Shown: positions 8,067 through 19,341, numbered from the stretch's first letter. The stretch is 64,000 bases of DNA from Clostridium sp. D53t1_180928_C8 (GCF_015667795.1 NZ_JADPEL010000009.1:62001-126000), one strand, 5' to 3'. Notes: generated from the sequence alone by a model not told the origin. Translations and numbers: made by a program.

Positions 8067-10805
8067 ATGGGTTTAACCCCAATGATGAGACAATATATGG
8101 ATATAAAGGATAAATATCAAGATTGTATCCTTTTCTATAGATTAGGTGACTTTTATGAAATGTTCTTTGAAGATGCTAAAACTGCTTCAAAAGAATTAGA
8201 ATTAGTTCTAACTGGTAGAGAATGTGGCCTAGAAGAAAGAGCCCCTATGTGTGGAATTCCTTTTCACGCTGCTGCAAATTATATATCTAGACTAGTTTCT
8301 AAAGGCTATAAAGTTGGAATATGCGAGCAAGTTGAAGATCCTGCTCAAGCTAAAGGAATAGTTAAAAGAGACGTAATAAAGGTTATTACTCCCGGAACAT
8401 TTGCAGAAGGAAATGGAGATGAGGAATATAAAAATACATACATAATGTCTATATATAATCAAGATGGATATTATGGAATTGCATCATCTGATATATCAAC
8501 TGGAGAATTTAAAACAACTTTCTTTAAGGATTTAAAAACAACACTGTTAGATGAAGTTTCTAAAATATTACCTAAAGAAGTAATTGTTGATATTAATTTT
8601 GATGAAGAATTACTAAGTGAAATTCATAACATAAGTAATGCTTTAATAACAAAGAAAAATATTCTTAATTTCAACTGTACTGATGAAGAACTAATAAATC
8701 AATTTAGCGAAGTAGAAGTTGTTGGATTAGACTTAAGAAGTAAAGCAGCCTCTTCTATATTATTAAAATATATATTAGATACTCAAAAAATGAGCCTTTC
8801 TAATATAAATGTTCTTGAGACTTATGACATAGTTAATTATATGACTATAGATAGTAGTTCTAGAAGAAATTTAGAATTAACAGAAAACCTTAAAGAAAAA
8901 TCTAAAAAGGGTAGCTTAATTTGGGTTTTAGATAAAACATCTACTACAATGGGTGGAAGAGCATTAAGAAAATGGATAGAAGAACCTTTAATTAATATAG
9001 ATGAAATAGATAATAGATTAAATTCTGTAGATGAATTATTTAACAATATCTATTTTACAGAAGAATTAAGAGAAGCTTTAAGAGATATTTATGATATTGA
9101 AAGAATAGTAGGAAAAATATCTAATAAAAATGTAAATGCTAAAGATTTAGTATCTTTAAATATATCATTAAAAAAATTACCCGAAATAAAAGAAAGATTG
9201 TCTGTTTGTAAATCTAATTTATTAAGTAATTGGTATAAAAACTTAGATGTATTAGAAGATATAAGCACATTGCTTTCAAAGTCATTATTAGACGATCCTG
9301 CCACTTCTATTAAAGAAGGTAATATCATAAGAACTGGTTATTCTGACAAAGTAGATGAGCTAAGAGAAGCCAAATTAAACGGTAAACAATGGATTGCTTC
9401 TTTAGAAAGTAAAGAAAGAGAGTTTACTGGAATTAAATCTTTAAAAATAGGCTACAATAAAGTATTTGGATACTATATAGAAATATCTAAAGCAAATTAT
9501 AATCTAATACCAGAAGGAAGATATATAAGAAAGCAAACTTTAGCTAATGCAGAACGTTATATTACAGAAGAACTTAAAGTAGTAGAAGAAAAAATTCTTG
9601 GTGCTGATGAACACTTAATGGCTCTTGAATATGAACTATTCGTAGAATTAAGAGATAAGGTAGAAGCTCAAATTCCAAGATTAAAAAACAGTGCTAATAT
9701 AATATCATCATTAGATGCTCTTACCACTTTAGCTAAGGTTGCTGTTGATAATGATTATATTAGACCTGCTATAAACAATGAAGGTGTAATAGAAATAGAG
9801 GATGGTAGACATCCTGTAGTAGAAAAAGTAATAGGTAACGGTGAATTCGTATCTAATAATACTTGTATTAATAAACAAGATAATAGATTACTTTTAATAA
9901 CAGGTCCTAATATGGCTGGTAAATCAACTTATATGAGACAGGTTGCTTTAATAACTCTTATGGCTCAAATAGGTTCATTTGTACCCGCTAAAAAGGCTAA
10001 TATCTCTGTTTGTGATAAAATATTTACAAGAATAGGTGCATCAGATGATTTAGCTGGTGGTAAATCAACATTTATGGTTGAAATGTGGGAAGTATCAAAT
10101 ATATTAAAAAATGCTACACCTAATAGTTTAGTTTTATTAGATGAAGTAGGAAGAGGTACTTCAACTTATGATGGATTAAGTATTGCTTGGTCTGTTATAG
10201 AGTATATATCTAAAAATAATGATTTAAAATGCAAAACTTTATTTGCTACTCACTATCATGAATTAACTAAATTAGAAGGAATTATTGAAGGTGTTAAAAA
10301 CTACTCAGTTGCTGTTAAAGAAACAGATGAGCAAGTTATCTTCTTAAGAAAAATAGTTGAAGGTGGAGCAGACCAATCTTATGGTATCGAAGTTGCTAAA
10401 CTTGCTGGATTACCGTTAGAAGTAATAGAGAGGGCAAAGCATATTTTAGCTAAATTAGAAAATGAAAAATCAATTGAAATAGATAAATTATTCAATAATT
10501 ATAAAGAAAGTGAAAAAGTTCTTGAAGCTGCAGTAACAGAACAAAGTAAAAGTAAAGTCGTTGAAACAAAAGAAGAACCAATAAGTAAACCTATTATTGA
10601 AGAAAAAGTTAAAGAAGAAATTAAAGTAGTTAATGATCCTATACATGTTAAGGAAAGCAATGAAATTTTACAAATTGATTTCACTATGCTTGAAAAAGAA
10701 GCTTTACTTAACGAAATTTCTGATATTGAAGTTATGACAATGACACCTTTAGATGCAATGAATAAACTATTTAAAATAGTCCAAGATGCAAAAAAGCTAA
10801 AATAG
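8067..10805 (+). CDS. mutS: DNA mismatch repair protein MutS
   Basis: MutS recognises base mismatches and small loops and recruits MutL. The mismatch-reading Phe-x-Glu motif lies in GDFYEMF (residues 27-33). The ATPase domain has Walker [10 protein letters not shown] near residue 613, Walker [11 protein letters not shown], and the family motif ATHYHEL. The length of 912 residues includes a lysine/glutamate-rich linker and a C-terminal dimerisation segment, as usual. The frame is open from a GTG at 8058, but that GTG belongs to the GAGGTG ribosome binding site; the ATG at 8067 is the better start. It is the first gene of mutS-mutL-miaA-hfq, with mutL starting 11 bases after its stop. Confidence 0.98.
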   Translation: MGLTPMMRQYMDIKDKYQDCILFYRLGDFYEMFFEDAKTASKELELVLTGRECGLEERAPMCGIPFHAAANYISRLVSKGYKVGICEQVEDPAQAKGIVKRDVIKVITPGTFAEGNGDEEYKNTYIMSIYNQDGYYGIASSDISTGEFKTTFFKDLKTTLLDEVSKILPKEVIVDINFDEELLSEIHNISNALITKKNILNFNCTDEELINQFSEVEVVGLDLRSKAASSILLKYILDTQKMSLSNINVLETYDIVNYMTIDSSSRRNLELTENLKEKSKKGSLIWVLDKTSTTMGGRALRKWIEEPLINIDEIDNRLNSVDELFNNIYFTEELREALRDIYDIERIVGKISNKNVNAKDLVSLNISLKKLPEIKERLSVCKSNLLSNWYKNLDVLEDISTLLSKSLLDDPATSIKEGNIIRTGYSDKVDELREAKLNGKQWIASLESKEREFTGIKSLKIGYNKVFGYYIEISKANYNLIPEGRYIRKQTLANAERYITEELKVVEEKILGADEHLMALEYELFVELRDKVEAQIPRLKNSANIISSLDALTTLAKVAVDNDYIRPAINNEGVIEIEDGRHPVVEKVIGNGEFVSNNTCINKQDNRLLLITGPNMAGKSTYMRQVALITLMAQIGSFVPAKKANISVCDKIFTRIGASDDLAGGKSTFMVEMWEVSNILKNATPNSLVLLDEVGRGTSTYDGLSIAWSVIEYISKNNDLKCKTLFATHYHELTKLEGIIEGVKNYSVAVKETDEQVIFLRKIVEGGADQSYGIEVAKLAGLPLEVIERAKHILAKLENEKSIEIDKLFNNYKESEKVLEAAVTEQSKSKVVETKEEPISKPIIEEKVKEEIKVVNDPIHVKESNEILQIDFTMLEKEALLNEISDIEVMTMTPLDAMNKLFKIVQDAKKLK

Positions 10806-10815
10806 GAGGTGCTCT

Positions 10816-12846
10816 ATGAAAAGAATTAATCTATTAGATGAACATACATCTAATAAAATAGCTGCAGGGGAAGTTGTAGAGCGTCCTTCCTCTGTAGTTA
10901 AAGAACTTTTAGAAAACTCTATAGATGCTAGCTCTAAAAATATAACTATTGAGATAGAAGAGGGTGGAATATCTCTTATAAGAGTTATTGATGATGGATC
11001 TGGAGTTCACAATTTAGATATAGAAAAAGCTTTTCTACCTCATGCTACCTCTAAAATTAGTACTGTTGAAGATATATATTCAATAAGTACCTTAGGCTTT
11101 AGAGGTGAAGCTCTTCCATCTATAGCCTCTGTGTCTAAATTAACATTTAGAAGTAAGCCTTCAGATTGTGACTTTGGTAAGGAAATAGTTTTAGAAGCAG
11201 GAGAAAAAATATCTTTAAGTGATATCGGTATGAATAACGGTTCTGTTATGGAAGTTAAAGATTTATTTTTTAATGTTCCAGCTAGAAGAAAATTTTTAAA
11301 ATCTACTTCAAGAGAAGGTAGCTTAATTAATGATATTATTTTAAGAATAGCCTTATCGAATCCTAATATATCTTTTAAACTATTTAACAATGGTAAAAAG
11401 ACACTTCATACTTACGGAGATGGTAATTTAAATAATGTAATAAGAACCATTTATGGGAAAAATATATCTGAACATGTATTACCATTTGAATATGAAGATG
11501 AAACTTTAAAGATTCATGGATATATAGGTAAAGAAATCATCGCTAGAGGCTCTAGAAACAACGAAAGCATATTTGTTAATAATAGATATATAAAAAATAA
11601 AACAATCGTAGCAGCTGTAGAAAATGCATTTAAATCATTTTCTACAGTAAATAAATTTCCTTTCTTTGTACTTTTTATAGATTTATCGCCAGACTCTATA
11701 GATGTAAATATACATCCTACAAAAGCAGAGATAAAATTCAAAGATGAAAGGGTTATTTATAAGAGAGTATTTGATGCTGTTCACGGTGCATTAAAAGAGG
11801 ATATTTTCAATTCATTTTCAGCTGAAGATAGATTTGTAGTTGAAGATATAGTTGAAGAAATAAAATTAGATTTAGATACCCCTTATAATAGTAAAACTAT
11901 AGATGAACCGATTATTTCCAACAAGATTGAACCATCTATAAATGATATATATAATAATGTTACTATACAGGACGTCGCTAAAGAAGAGGATTTATATAAT
12001 AGATTAAAAGAATTAAACAAGAATAAAATTATTAACGCTTCTAATGATAAGATAGATAAAGAAGATTTAAAATATACTAATCCGTTATCATTAAATAATG
12101 CAAATATTAATGAAAATACTACTAATAATTCTTACTCAACAGATAGTTTTACCCCTTATAAAGCTACTTTACCTGTTACAGAAAATATTAGTAATTCAAA
12201 TTCATCTATATCTTCAACAAAATCATCTAATGAATTTATTGAAGGAACTGAAGTGAAAAAAGCTAAGTTTCCCGATTTGCGAATTATTGGCCAATTTAGC
12301 AAAACCTATATTTTAGCTGAATATTTAGATACACTTTATATAATAGATCAGCATGCTGCTCATGAAAAAATACTATATGAAAAGTATGTAAAAGATATTG
12401 AAACTAAAGAGATAATAATACAACAATTACTTATTCCTTGTATAATTGATTTATCTTTAGATGACTATGAGTGTTATAAAGAAAATATAGAGATATTTAC
12501 TAATTCAGGTTTTGTTATAGAAGAATTCGGAGGGAATACAATAGCATTAAAAGAGGTTCCTTATTTTTTAGGAAAACTTGATGCTAAGAACTTCTTATTA
12601 AGTATAATTGATAACTTAAAAAACTTAGGTAGTGGTAGAACTGTAGAAGTTAAGTTAAATAAAATTGCTACAATGGCTTGCAAAGCTGCTGTAAAAGCAA
12701 ATGATTATTTAACACAAATAGAAATGGAGAAACTTATATCTGATTTAAGATATATAGATAATCCTTTTAACTGTCCACATGGAAGACCTATAATAATTAA
12801 ATTTACTGAATATGAATTAGATAAAAAGTTTAGAAGAATAGTATAG
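10816..12846 (+). CDS. mutL: DNA mismatch repair protein MutL
   Basis: MutL couples MutS to strand incision. The N-terminal GHKL ATPase shows NSIDA, DDGSGV and the GFRGEAL lid. The C-terminal domain has the endonuclease motif [12 protein letters not shown] near residue 511 and CPHGRP near 653. These mark the nicking type of MutL found in bacteria without MutH. The Ser/Asn-rich central linker (about 340-480) is of normal variability. The ribosome binding site AGGAGGTG is excellent and the gene is closely packed in the mutS operon. Confidence 0.98.
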   Translation: MKRINLLDEHTSNKIAAGEVVERPSSVVKELLENSIDASSKNITIEIEEGGISLIRVIDDGSGVHNLDIEKAFLPHATSKISTVEDIYSISTLGFRGEALPSIASVSKLTFRSKPSDCDFGKEIVLEAGEKISLSDIGMNNGSVMEVKDLFFNVPARRKFLKSTSREGSLINDIILRIALSNPNISFKLFNNGKKTLHTYGDGNLNNVIRTIYGKNISEHVLPFEYEDETLKIHGYIGKEIIARGSRNNESIFVNNRYIKNKTIVAAVENAFKSFSTVNKFPFFVLFIDLSPDSIDVNIHPTKAEIKFKDERVIYKRVFDAVHGALKEDIFNSFSAEDRFVVEDIVEEIKLDLDTPYNSKTIDEPIISNKIEPSINDIYNNVTIQDVAKEEDLYNRLKELNKNKIINASNDKIDKEDLKYTNPLSLNNANINENTTNNSYSTDSFTPYKATLPVTENISNSNSSISSTKSSNEFIEGTEVKKAKFPDLRIIGQFSKTYILAEYLDTLYIIDQHAAHEKILYEKYVKDIETKEIIIQQLLIPCIIDLSLDDYECYKENIEIFTNSGFVIEEFGGNTIALKEVPYFLGKLDAKNFLLSIIDNLKNLGSGRTVEVKLNKIATMACKAAVKANDYLTQIEMEKLISDLRYIDNPFNCPHGRPIIIKFTEYELDKKFRRIV

Positions 12847-12859
12847 AAAGGTTTATAAT

Positions 12860-13786
12860 ATGAAAAATAAAATACTAGTTTTAGCTGGGCCTACAGCAGT
12901 AGGAAAAACAGCTTTATCTATAGAATTAGCTAAGAATTTAAATGGAGAAATAGTATCAACTGATTCTATGCAAATATATAAATATATGGACATTGGTTCA
13001 GCAAAAATAACTCTTGATGAAATGGATGGAGTAAAGCATCACATGTTAGATGTAACAACACCTGATAAACCATTTTCAGTTGTAGATTTTAAAGATTTAG
13101 CACTTCCAATAATAGATACTTTATTATTGGAAGATAAACTTCCTATTTTAACTGGTGGTACAGGGCTTTATATTAATTCATTAACTTGCAATATGAACTT
13201 TACTGATGCAACAAATGATGAAGAGTATAGAAAAGAATTAGAGGAACTTGCAATATCTAATGGTGATGACTATATTCACAATATGTTAAAAGAAATTGAT
13301 CCTATCAGTTATAATTCAATTCATCCTAATAATAGGAAGAGGGTAATTAGAGCTCTTGAAGTTTACAAAGTAACTAATAAACCTTTTAGTTCTTTTAATG
13401 CTGGTGAAGATTTCTACAAAGGCAAATATGACGTTCATTATTATGTTTTAGATATGAATAGAGAAAAACTTTATGAACGAATAAATAGAAGAGTAGATAT
13501 AATGTTCGAAAATGGACTACTAGAGGAATGTATTAAATTAAAGGAAAATGGGTATAATTCTTCTATGCAGGCAATGCAAGGAATAGGCTATAAAGAGGTT
13601 CTTTTGTATCTTGAAAACTCCATAACTTTAGAAGAGGCTACAGAAATGATAAAACAGGGTTCTAGAAATTATGCAAAGCGTCAATTAACGTGGTTTAGAA
13701 AGGATCCAAGAGCTAAATTTTTAAACAAAGATATATTATCTGATGATGAGATACTTCAAATAATAGTGGATGATTTAAATAAATAA
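12860..13786 (+). CDS. miaA: tRNA dimethylallyltransferase
   Basis: MiaA transfers a dimethylallyl group to A37 of tRNAs, making the i6A substrate of MiaB, whose gene is 9 kb upstream. The P-loop GPTAVGKT is at residues 10-17, followed by the family motifs STDSMQIYK and [10 protein letters not shown]. The [10 protein letters not shown] segment near the C-terminus is also characteristic. At 308 residues it has the normal length. It is the third gene of the mutS operon. Confidence 0.97.
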   Translation: MKNKILVLAGPTAVGKTALSIELAKNLNGEIVSTDSMQIYKYMDIGSAKITLDEMDGVKHHMLDVTTPDKPFSVVDFKDLALPIIDTLLLEDKLPILTGGTGLYINSLTCNMNFTDATNDEEYRKELEELAISNGDDYIHNMLKEIDPISYNSIHPNNRKRVIRALEVYKVTNKPFSSFNAGEDFYKGKYDVHYYVLDMNREKLYERINRRVDIMFENGLLEECIKLKENGYNSSMQAMQGIGYKEVLLYLENSITLEEATEMIKQGSRNYAKRQLTWFRKDPRAKFLNKDILSDDEILQIIVDDLNK

Positions 13787-13837
13787 TACGGTTTATAATT
13801 ATATTTAAATAAATTATTAGCCATGGAGGTGGTTATT

Positions 13838-14074
13838 ATGAATAAACAAAGCAATAATATACAAGATATTTTCTTAAATAACGCTAGAAAAAGTAAAACA
13901 TTAGTATCTATTTATTTAGTTAATGGTTTTCAACTGCGTGGAACAGTTAAATGTTTCGATAACTTTACTGTTGTTTTAGATTGTGAAGGAAAACAAATGC
14001 TAGTATATAAACATTCAATTACAACAATAACCCCATCAAAACCTATATCTTTTACAGATAATGAATCATTTTAG
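13838..14074 (+). CDS. hfq: RNA chaperone Hfq
   Basis: Hfq is a hexameric Sm-like protein that binds U-rich and A-rich RNA and assists small-RNA pairing. The protein has the Sm1 region ([39 protein letters not shown]) and the Sm2 signature YKHSITTI. The ATG at 13823 overlaps the GGAGGTGG ribosome binding site, so the start at 13838 is preferred, giving 78 residues. miaA-hfq is a widely conserved pair. The unit ends in a compact hairpin terminator. Confidence 0.97.
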   Translation: MNKQSNNIQDIFLNNARKSKTLVSIYLVNGFQLRGTVKCFDNFTVVLDCEGKQMLVYKHSITTITPSKPISFTDNESF

Positions 14075-14098
14075 GAACTGCATATAGCAGTTCCTTTT
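14074..14098 (+). terminator. Terminator of the mutS-mutL-miaA-hfq operon
   Basis: GGAACTGC / GCAGTTCC form an 8-bp stem with a five-base loop and TTTT after it. It overlaps the last base of the hfq stop codon. Confidence 0.85.
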
Positions 14099-14201
14099 CT
14101 CTAGTTTTTTTAATTTTCTAATTTTTAGATATAAAAAACTTTATATTTGATATATAATTATATATAATAATTATGAAATATTATAAAATGGAGGAACTTT
14201 A

Positions 14202-15479
14202 ATGTTAAAAGAAACAGAAAAGTTAATGATGGAGTCATACAACATTAAACCACACGTATTTGAATTATATAAGAAGGCTTTAAATGATGTAGAAGAACAA
14301 TTTAAAATTTATGATGAAATAAGAGAGTATAATCAATTAAAGGTACTAAGTGCATTCCAAGAAGAAAGAATAAGTGATATGCATTTTACAAATTCATCTG
14401 GATATGGATATGATGATATTGGTAGAGATACTTTAGATAAAGTATATGCAAGAATTTTCAACACAGAAAGTGCATTAGTTAGACCTCACTTCGTAAATGG
14501 TACTCATGCCATTGGTTGTGCTCTAATGGGTAATTTAAAAACAGGAGATACTATGGTATGTATTACTGGTGCTCCTTATGATACTTTACATAACATAATT
14601 GGCATAAGTGGTAAAGAAAACATAGGCTCATTAAAAGAGTATGGTGTTAATTATAAACAAGTAGATTTAAAAAATGGTACTTTTGATACTGAGAAAATTA
14701 TTGAAGTTCTTAAAGAAGATTTAACAATTAAATTAGTACATATACAAAGAAGTACTGGATACGGTTGGAGAAAATCATTCTTAGTTTCTGAAATTGGAGA
14801 AATAATTTCTAAAATAAAAGAAATTAGAAGTGATGTATGTGTTTTCGTAGATAACTGTTATGGAGAATTAATAGATAAAATTGAACCTACAGATGTTGGA
14901 GCTGATTTAGTTGCTGGATCTCTTATAAAAAATCTAGGTGGTGGAATAGCACCAACTGGTGGATATGTAGCTGGTAAAGCAAAATATGTAGAACAAGCTG
15001 CTTACAGATTAACAACTCCAGGAATAGGAGGGGAGTGCGGCTCTACATTTGGCGTTATGAGACAACTTTATCAAGGACTATTCCTAGCACCTCATATCGT
15101 TATGGAAGCCCTTAAAGGAGCTATATTCTGTTCTAGGATAATGGAAATTGCTGGATTTGAAGTTTTACCTAAGTATACTGATAAGAGAAGTGATATAATT
15201 CAAGCTATTAAGTTTAATGATAGAGAAAATTTAATAAAATTCTGTAAGGGAATTCAAAAAGGATCTCCAATTGATTCTTATGTTGAATGTGAACCATGGG
15301 CAATGCCTGGATATAATGATGAAGTTATAATGGCAGCAGGTGCTTTTATTCAAGGTTCTTCTATTGAACTATCTGCTGATGCTCCTATAAGAGAACCTTA
15401 TATAGCATATCTACAAGGTGGTTTAACATTCGATCATGCTAAAATAGGTATATTAATTTCATTAAATAACATACTTTAA
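14202..15479 (+). CDS. Methionine gamma-lyase family PLP protein (aluminium-resistance family)
   Basis: This 425-residue protein belongs to the fold-type I PLP family often annotated as aluminium-resistance or methionine gamma-lyase family. The family frequently follows miaA/hfq in Firmicutes. Visible marks are HFTNSSGYGYDDIGRD, RPHFVNGTHAI, VDNCYGE (Asp that holds the pyridine nitrogen) and GSLIKNLGGGIAPTGG (the lysine for the cofactor). It should act on a sulfur amino acid or a cysteine conjugate, but the true substrate is not established for the family. It is preceded by a GGAGG ribosome binding site. Confidence 0.88.
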   Translation: MLKETEKLMMESYNIKPHVFELYKKALNDVEEQFKIYDEIREYNQLKVLSAFQEERISDMHFTNSSGYGYDDIGRDTLDKVYARIFNTESALVRPHFVNGTHAIGCALMGNLKTGDTMVCITGAPYDTLHNIIGISGKENIGSLKEYGVNYKQVDLKNGTFDTEKIIEVLKEDLTIKLVHIQRSTGYGWRKSFLVSEIGEIISKIKEIRSDVCVFVDNCYGELIDKIEPTDVGADLVAGSLIKNLGGGIAPTGGYVAGKAKYVEQAAYRLTTPGIGGECGSTFGVMRQLYQGLFLAPHIVMEALKGAIFCSRIMEIAGFEVLPKYTDKRSDIIQAIKFNDRENLIKFCKGIQKGSPIDSYVECEPWAMPGYNDEVIMAAGAFIQGSSIELSADAPIREPYIAYLQGGLTFDHAKIGILISLNNIL

Positions 15480-15485
15480 TTATTA

Positions 15486-15521
15486 AAAATAGGCTATATA
15501 AAAAATATAGCCTATTTTTTT
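15486..15521. terminator. Bidirectional terminator
   Basis: AAAAATAGGCTATA pairs with TATAGCCTATTTTT. T runs on both strands serve the PLP gene (+) and the zincin gene (-), whose stop codon touches it. Confidence 0.85.
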
Positions 15522-16509
15522 ATATACTATTATTGCTAGGATCTAAATCAACAACATTAATATTTATAGAGTTATCATCATTATCTGTACTATCTATTTG
15601 CAACTCATTTATTTCATCTGTATTATTTATTTGTAAGCCATTCATTTCAATAGAAATATCTTTATTATCTATTTCAGTAATATCATGATTCTCCATTTCC
15701 TCTTTAAGATTATTATCATTTTCATTAATATCAACTAATTCATTATCAATATTAACATCAGTCAATTCATTAGTAACCGTATTAATGATAGACTCTTGTT
15801 CATCTATCAAATTATCATTTACAATAATATCTAAATTACTTTCTGCAATCTCTTCAGGCAAATTTTCCTCTTTAACATCAACATCAAAGTTATCACTAAC
15901 TTCAATAAGATAATCATAATTATTAGGTATAACATATAATCTTTTTAATCCATGTTCATTAGGTTTAACAAAAAACTGTAAAATTATATTAAGCAAATCA
16001 TCTGATGATAGTATTGCATTAGCAAATGAAAGTGAATATAAGTATAAATCAAATTGTCCTAAATATTGCATTATTATTAACGGCATAATAGAAAATAATA
16101 CAAATGGTATAATTAAACTAATACATAGAAGAGTAGAGTGAATTTCTTCATTTAATTCAGAGGTTACAATTCTTTTTTTATTAAAAAAAACTAAAGTATT
16201 ACCTCTATTTTTAAATGGTTTCTTATAAAACAAAGTATGAATAAACTCATGTGGAATTTGAATTAAATAAAAGCTTAAAATATAAAAAACAATAAAATTT
16301 ATGATAGTTATTTTAATTTCTTGTATATTAGTAGCTTCTATAGCTAACATATATCCAAATCCATAACCATAAATTAAAGTAAAGAGTATTCGTATAAAAA
16401 CCCTTCTATTTAGATATTTGTCTCTATTGTAATCTTTTATAGGGGATATTATATTTTCACTATCATAGTCTTCCTTTCTTTTTATGAATCTACCTAAATC
16501 TATTTTCAT
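15520..16509 (-). CDS. Putative membrane zincin peptidase (DUF3267-like)
   Basis: Three or four hydrophobic segments lie between residues 35 and 180. One carries HEFIH, the HExxH zinc motif, near residue 85, in the arrangement seen in DUF3267 membrane proteins. The last ~130 residues are a low-complexity tail rich in Asp, Asn, Glu and Ile with repeated phrases (ELQIDSTD, GLQINNTD, DVNIDNELVD). This tail is not part of the family core. The open frame starts with a GTG at 16521 that lies within the AAGGTG ribosome binding site; the ATG at 16509 is the likely start. The role is unknown. Confidence 0.7.
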   Translation of the reverse strand: MKIDLGRFIKRKEDYDSENIISPIKDYNRDKYLNRRVFIRILFTLIYGYGFGYMLAIEATNIQEIKITIINFIVFYILSFYLIQIPHEFIHTLFYKKPFKNRGNTLVFFNKKRIVTSELNEEIHSTLLCISLIIPFVLFSIMPLIIMQYLGQFDLYLYSLSFANAILSSDDLLNIILQFFVKPNEHGLKRLYVIPNNYDYLIEVSDNFDVDVKEENLPEEIAESNLDIIVNDNLIDEQESIINTVTNELTDVNIDNELVDINENDNNLKEEMENHDITEIDNKDISIEMNGLQINNTDEINELQIDSTDNDDNSININVVDLDPSNNSI

Positions 16510-16571
16510 ATAATCACACACCTTAAATTAAAATAAAAAGAGTCATACAATATTGTATGACTCCTTAAGTA

Positions 16572-17174
16572 TTAATATGTCCTAAATAACCCAACTAATT
16601 TACCTAAAATTTTGCAATCATCAACTATGATAGCTTCCATGTTATCATTTTCAGGTTGTAATCTAATATGATTTTTTTCTTTATAAAATCTTTTAATAGT
16701 AGCTTCATTTTCTATTAATGCAACAACTATTTCACCGTTATTTGCTGTTTTACATTCTTCTATTATAGCTAAATCTCCATCAAATATTCCAGCATTAATC
16801 ATACTATCACCACTTATATTAAGCATAAATAATTCTTTATTATGACTAACATAATCAAGTGGAATAGGGAATATATCCTCTACATTTTCATTTGCTAATA
16901 TCGGCAAACCAGCAGTTACTTTTCCTATAATAGGAATGTTAACCATCTCTTTTTTTACTGAATTATCTATTATCTCTAACGCTCTTGGTTTAGTAGGATC
17001 TCTTTTTATTAAACCTCTACTTTCTAAACGTTTAAGATGGCCATGAACTGATGATGTAGATTTTAATCCTACAGCTTCGCAAATTTCTCTTACTGAAGGA
17101 GGGTATCCTTTGTTATCGGTGTAAGTTTTTAAGAATTCATATATTTCATTTTGTTTTTCGCTTACTTCACGCAT
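16572..17174 (-). CDS. lexA: SOS repressor LexA
   Basis: LexA represses DNA-damage genes and cleaves itself when RecA filaments form. Residues 1-70 are the winged helix ([20 protein letters not shown]). The cleavage site is VTAGLP (Ala88-Gly89), the nucleophile is Ser124 in GDSM, and the base is Lys161 (EATIKRF). At 200 residues it is standard. A GTG at 17183 overlaps GAGGTG, so the ATG at 17174 is taken as start. A LexA-type operator overlaps its -35 box (17224-17239), consistent with autoregulation, and recA in this window has one too. Confidence 0.97.
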   Translation of the reverse strand: MREVSEKQNEIYEFLKTYTDNKGYPPSVREICEAVGLKSTSSVHGHLKRLESRGLIKRDPTKPRALEIIDNSVKKEMVNIPIIGKVTAGLPILANENVEDIFPIPLDYVSHNKELFMLNISGDSMINAGIFDGDLAIIEECKTANNGEIVVALIENEATIKRFYKEKNHIRLQPENDNMEAIIVDDCKILGKLVGLFRTY

Positions 17175-17200
17175 TTTCAACACCTCACTTATTTAAATAT

Positions 17201-17239
17201 ATTATACCATATACAAAATACAATATCAAACTTATGTTC
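17201..17239 (-). promoter_or_regulatory. lexA promoter with overlapping LexA operator
   Basis: On the minus strand TTGATA (17224-17229) and TATAAT (17201-17206) are 17 bases apart. GAACATAAGTTT (17228-17239, minus strand) fits the Gram-positive SOS box GAAC-N4-GTTY and overlaps the -35. Confidence 0.75.
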
Positions 17240-17321
17240 TTTATAATAATAATATTTATTATTGAAATATTATTAAATAACTGATAGAATAATAAGGTTA
17301 ATAAAACTAGGTGGTGATTTT

Positions 17322-17723
17322 ATGACTTATAAATATACTGAAGACGATTATTGTGATTTATTTTCTAAGAAAATCTGTGATAATTGTGGAAAATGCTTAG
17401 AGGAAGATGGTATCGATATTAGAGCCATCAATATTGATGATATAGCTAAAACTGTTGAAGAAAATGCATTTATTGAAGAAGAGTTAAAAAACGCTTTAGA
17501 AGCTTTAAAAGAAGAGAAACAAGATTCTGAAAACTCTTCAGAAGAAGAAGGGCTTACTTTAGAAAATTATAATGATATTTTAAATAACTTAGATAATAAC
17601 GAAGATTATGTTGATGCCTTTGATAATATAGTTTACTTTGATGAACTTGGAGTAGATAACGATACAGAATTAGAAGAATTAACAGAAGAAATTTATCCAG
17701 GTATAAGAAAAATAAAAAAATAG
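17322..17723 (+). CDS. Conserved clostridial hypothetical protein with CxxCxxC
   Basis: A short, very acidic protein of 133 residues with no membrane segment. Its N-terminus contains KICDNCGKC (about residues 17-25), a CxxCxxC-type metal-binding element. The middle is Glu-rich and probably helical; the C-terminus is basic (RKIKK). It is divergent from lexA, and the lexA operator lies in the shared upstream region, so SOS control is possible but not shown. The ribosome binding site AGGTGGTGA is good. The function is unknown. Confidence 0.75.
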   Translation: MTYKYTEDDYCDLFSKKICDNCGKCLEEDGIDIRAINIDDIAKTVEENAFIEEELKNALEALKEEKQDSENSSEEEGLTLENYNDILNNLDNNEDYVDAFDNIVYFDELGVDNDTELEELTEEIYPGIRKIKK

Positions 17724-17736
17724 AAAATATAAAATT

Positions 17737-17770
17737 AAAAAGAAACTCATTTTATTTTTGAGTTTCTTTT
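17737..17770. terminator. Bidirectional terminator between convergent genes
   Basis: AAAAAGAAACTCA pairs with TGAGTTTCTTTT; T-rich on both strands. Confidence 0.8.
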
Positions 17771-17826
17771 AATTTTTTATATATTTTTTTGATTTTTTAA
17801 TATCAAAATGCTATTTTTACGAGTAC

Positions 17827-17840
17827 AGAACATATGTTCT
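17827..17840. promoter_or_regulatory. Perfect LexA-type box in a convergent intergenic region
   Basis: AGAACATATGTTCT is a perfect 14-bp palindrome with the GAAC-N4-GTTC core at 17828-17839. It lies one base beyond the stop of the recombinase gene and about 100 bases beyond the end of the acidic protein gene. It is therefore not upstream of any annotated gene. Confidence 0.55.
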
Positions 17841-18938
17841 TTAAACATTTTTTATGTTAGCTAAAGGATTTGAATTAGCAGCCTCTCTTAAGATTTCTTC
17901 ATCTACATGTGTATAAATTTGAGTTGTAGATATATTCTCATGACCTAAAATACTTTGCAAACTTCTAATATCAACATTTCCATGCTTATACATTAAAGTA
18001 GCAGCAGTATGCCTAAGTTTATGAGGTGTATACTTAGCATTGGTTAATCCCGCATTTTTAACATGCTTTTTAACTAACAATTCTACAGTCCTCTTATTTA
18101 TTGGTGTATTTCTAGATGATAAGAACAAATACTTTTTATTTTCATCTGTAGCTTTAGAATCATTTCGTTTAGCTAAGTAATTACTTATGGCTGATATACA
18201 CGCTTCATTTAAATATACAGTTCGTTCTTTATTACCTTTTCCTATTATAGTTAAAGTATCCTCTTTAATTTTATCTATTTTTATTGAGCACAACTCCGAT
18301 AAACGCATTCCACAGTTTAGAAATAAAGTTAATATACAATAATCTCTTAAATAATTACAATTACTTGTATCTAAGGAGGAGAGTAGTGAAACACTTTCAT
18401 CTAATGTAAGATATATTGGATGTCTTTTATTTATCTTAGGTGATTCCAATTCTGCTGCTGGATTAGATGTTACTATTTTAGCCTTTCCTTGTAAATAATT
18501 AAAGAACGACTTAAAAGTAGCTACCTTTCTAGCTCTAGCATAGTTTCCATTACTCCTTTGCTTTTCAACAAAAGATAAAAATGCATAAAGATCTGTCAAA
18601 ACAATACTCCTTACAAATTCTTCACCTAAATCATTTATAGGTATATCTTCAAACTCTATATCATCTGGTATATGATAACCTTTATAGACCTTTAAATATT
18701 TGAACAACAAGCATAGATCAATTTTATATGCTTCTATAGTATTATTTGACTTACCTTTAATGGTTTCTAAATAATTTAAAAAATCCATTATAACTTTAGG
18801 TAATTTATTTATTTGTTGAACTTCAATACCAAATCTATTTTTAATATTATTAATATACTTTTCATCATCATTTATAATTGAATTTATATTAATTTTACTT
18901 TTTGTTTTCTTATTATTTGAATTTTCTATTTCAGACAT
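17841..18938 (-). CDS. XerC/XerD-type tyrosine recombinase
   Basis: The N-terminal 65 residues are a poorly conserved extension. A SAM-like core-binding domain follows (VIMDFLNYLETIKGKSNNTI...), then the catalytic domain. The catalytic set is Arg in CGMRLSELC, Lys in GKGNKERTVYLN, His-x-x-Arg in HKLRHTAATL, His in GHENISTTQIYTH, and Tyr342. It could resolve chromosome dimers or act on another target. Family membership is sure, the specific role is not. A perfect 15-bp-arm palindrome lies 72 bases upstream of the start. Confidence 0.9.
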   Translation of the reverse strand: MSEIENSNNKKTKSKININSIINDDEKYINNIKNRFGIEVQQINKLPKVIMDFLNYLETIKGKSNNTIEAYKIDLCLLFKYLKVYKGYHIPDDIEFEDIPINDLGEEFVRSIVLTDLYAFLSFVEKQRSNGNYARARKVATFKSFFNYLQGKAKIVTSNPAAELESPKINKRHPIYLTLDESVSLLSSLDTSNCNYLRDYCILTLFLNCGMRLSELCSIKIDKIKEDTLTIIGKGNKERTVYLNEACISAISNYLAKRNDSKATDENKKYLFLSSRNTPINKRTVELLVKKHVKNAGLTNAKYTPHKLRHTAATLMYKHGNVDIRSLQSILGHENISTTQIYTHVDEEILREAANSNPLANIKNV

Positions 18939-19334
18939 TTAAATCCCCCTAAAATCCTACTTTAACATTAATTTCATTATATCATAGGTATTTTATGCTA
19001 ACAATACATTTTATTTCGCTAAATGGTTATTTAGCGAAATAAATTTTAGAGTTTTTTTGGTGTTTTTTTGATTTTTTACTCTTATTTTTATTCTATTCTC
19101 TATTATTCTTATATATTTTACAAAACTCTCTTATCTATAAACCCACTATTTTTTCACTTAACATTATTATTCAATTTTTACTTTATTTCTCACTTCGATT
19201 TGTACAAATTTTTAATTTCAACTTTTTATTAACTTTAGTATTTTTACTTCAATGAAAAATAAAAAATTTATTATTTTTTTAAATTGCCATCTTTATCTAT
19301 ACAAAAAAAAATAAAACGTATATAAAAATACGTT
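18939..19334. other. Intergenic region with a long perfect palindrome
   Basis: No gene is seen in this T-rich stretch. At 19010-19043 there is a perfect inverted repeat of 15-bp arms (TTTATTTCGCTAAAT) with a GGTT loop. Confidence 0.7.
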
Positions 19335-19341
19335 TTATTTT
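19309..19341 (-). terminator. Terminator overlapping the end of the 62-residue gene
   Basis: AAAATAAAACGTA pairs with TACGTTTTATTTT. It includes the last codons of the gene and is followed by T on the minus strand. Confidence 0.7.

Noticed and set aside
11040-11390. 116-codon minus-strand frame inside mutL
   Set aside because: It lies opposite the conserved MutL ATPase domain; no start signal.
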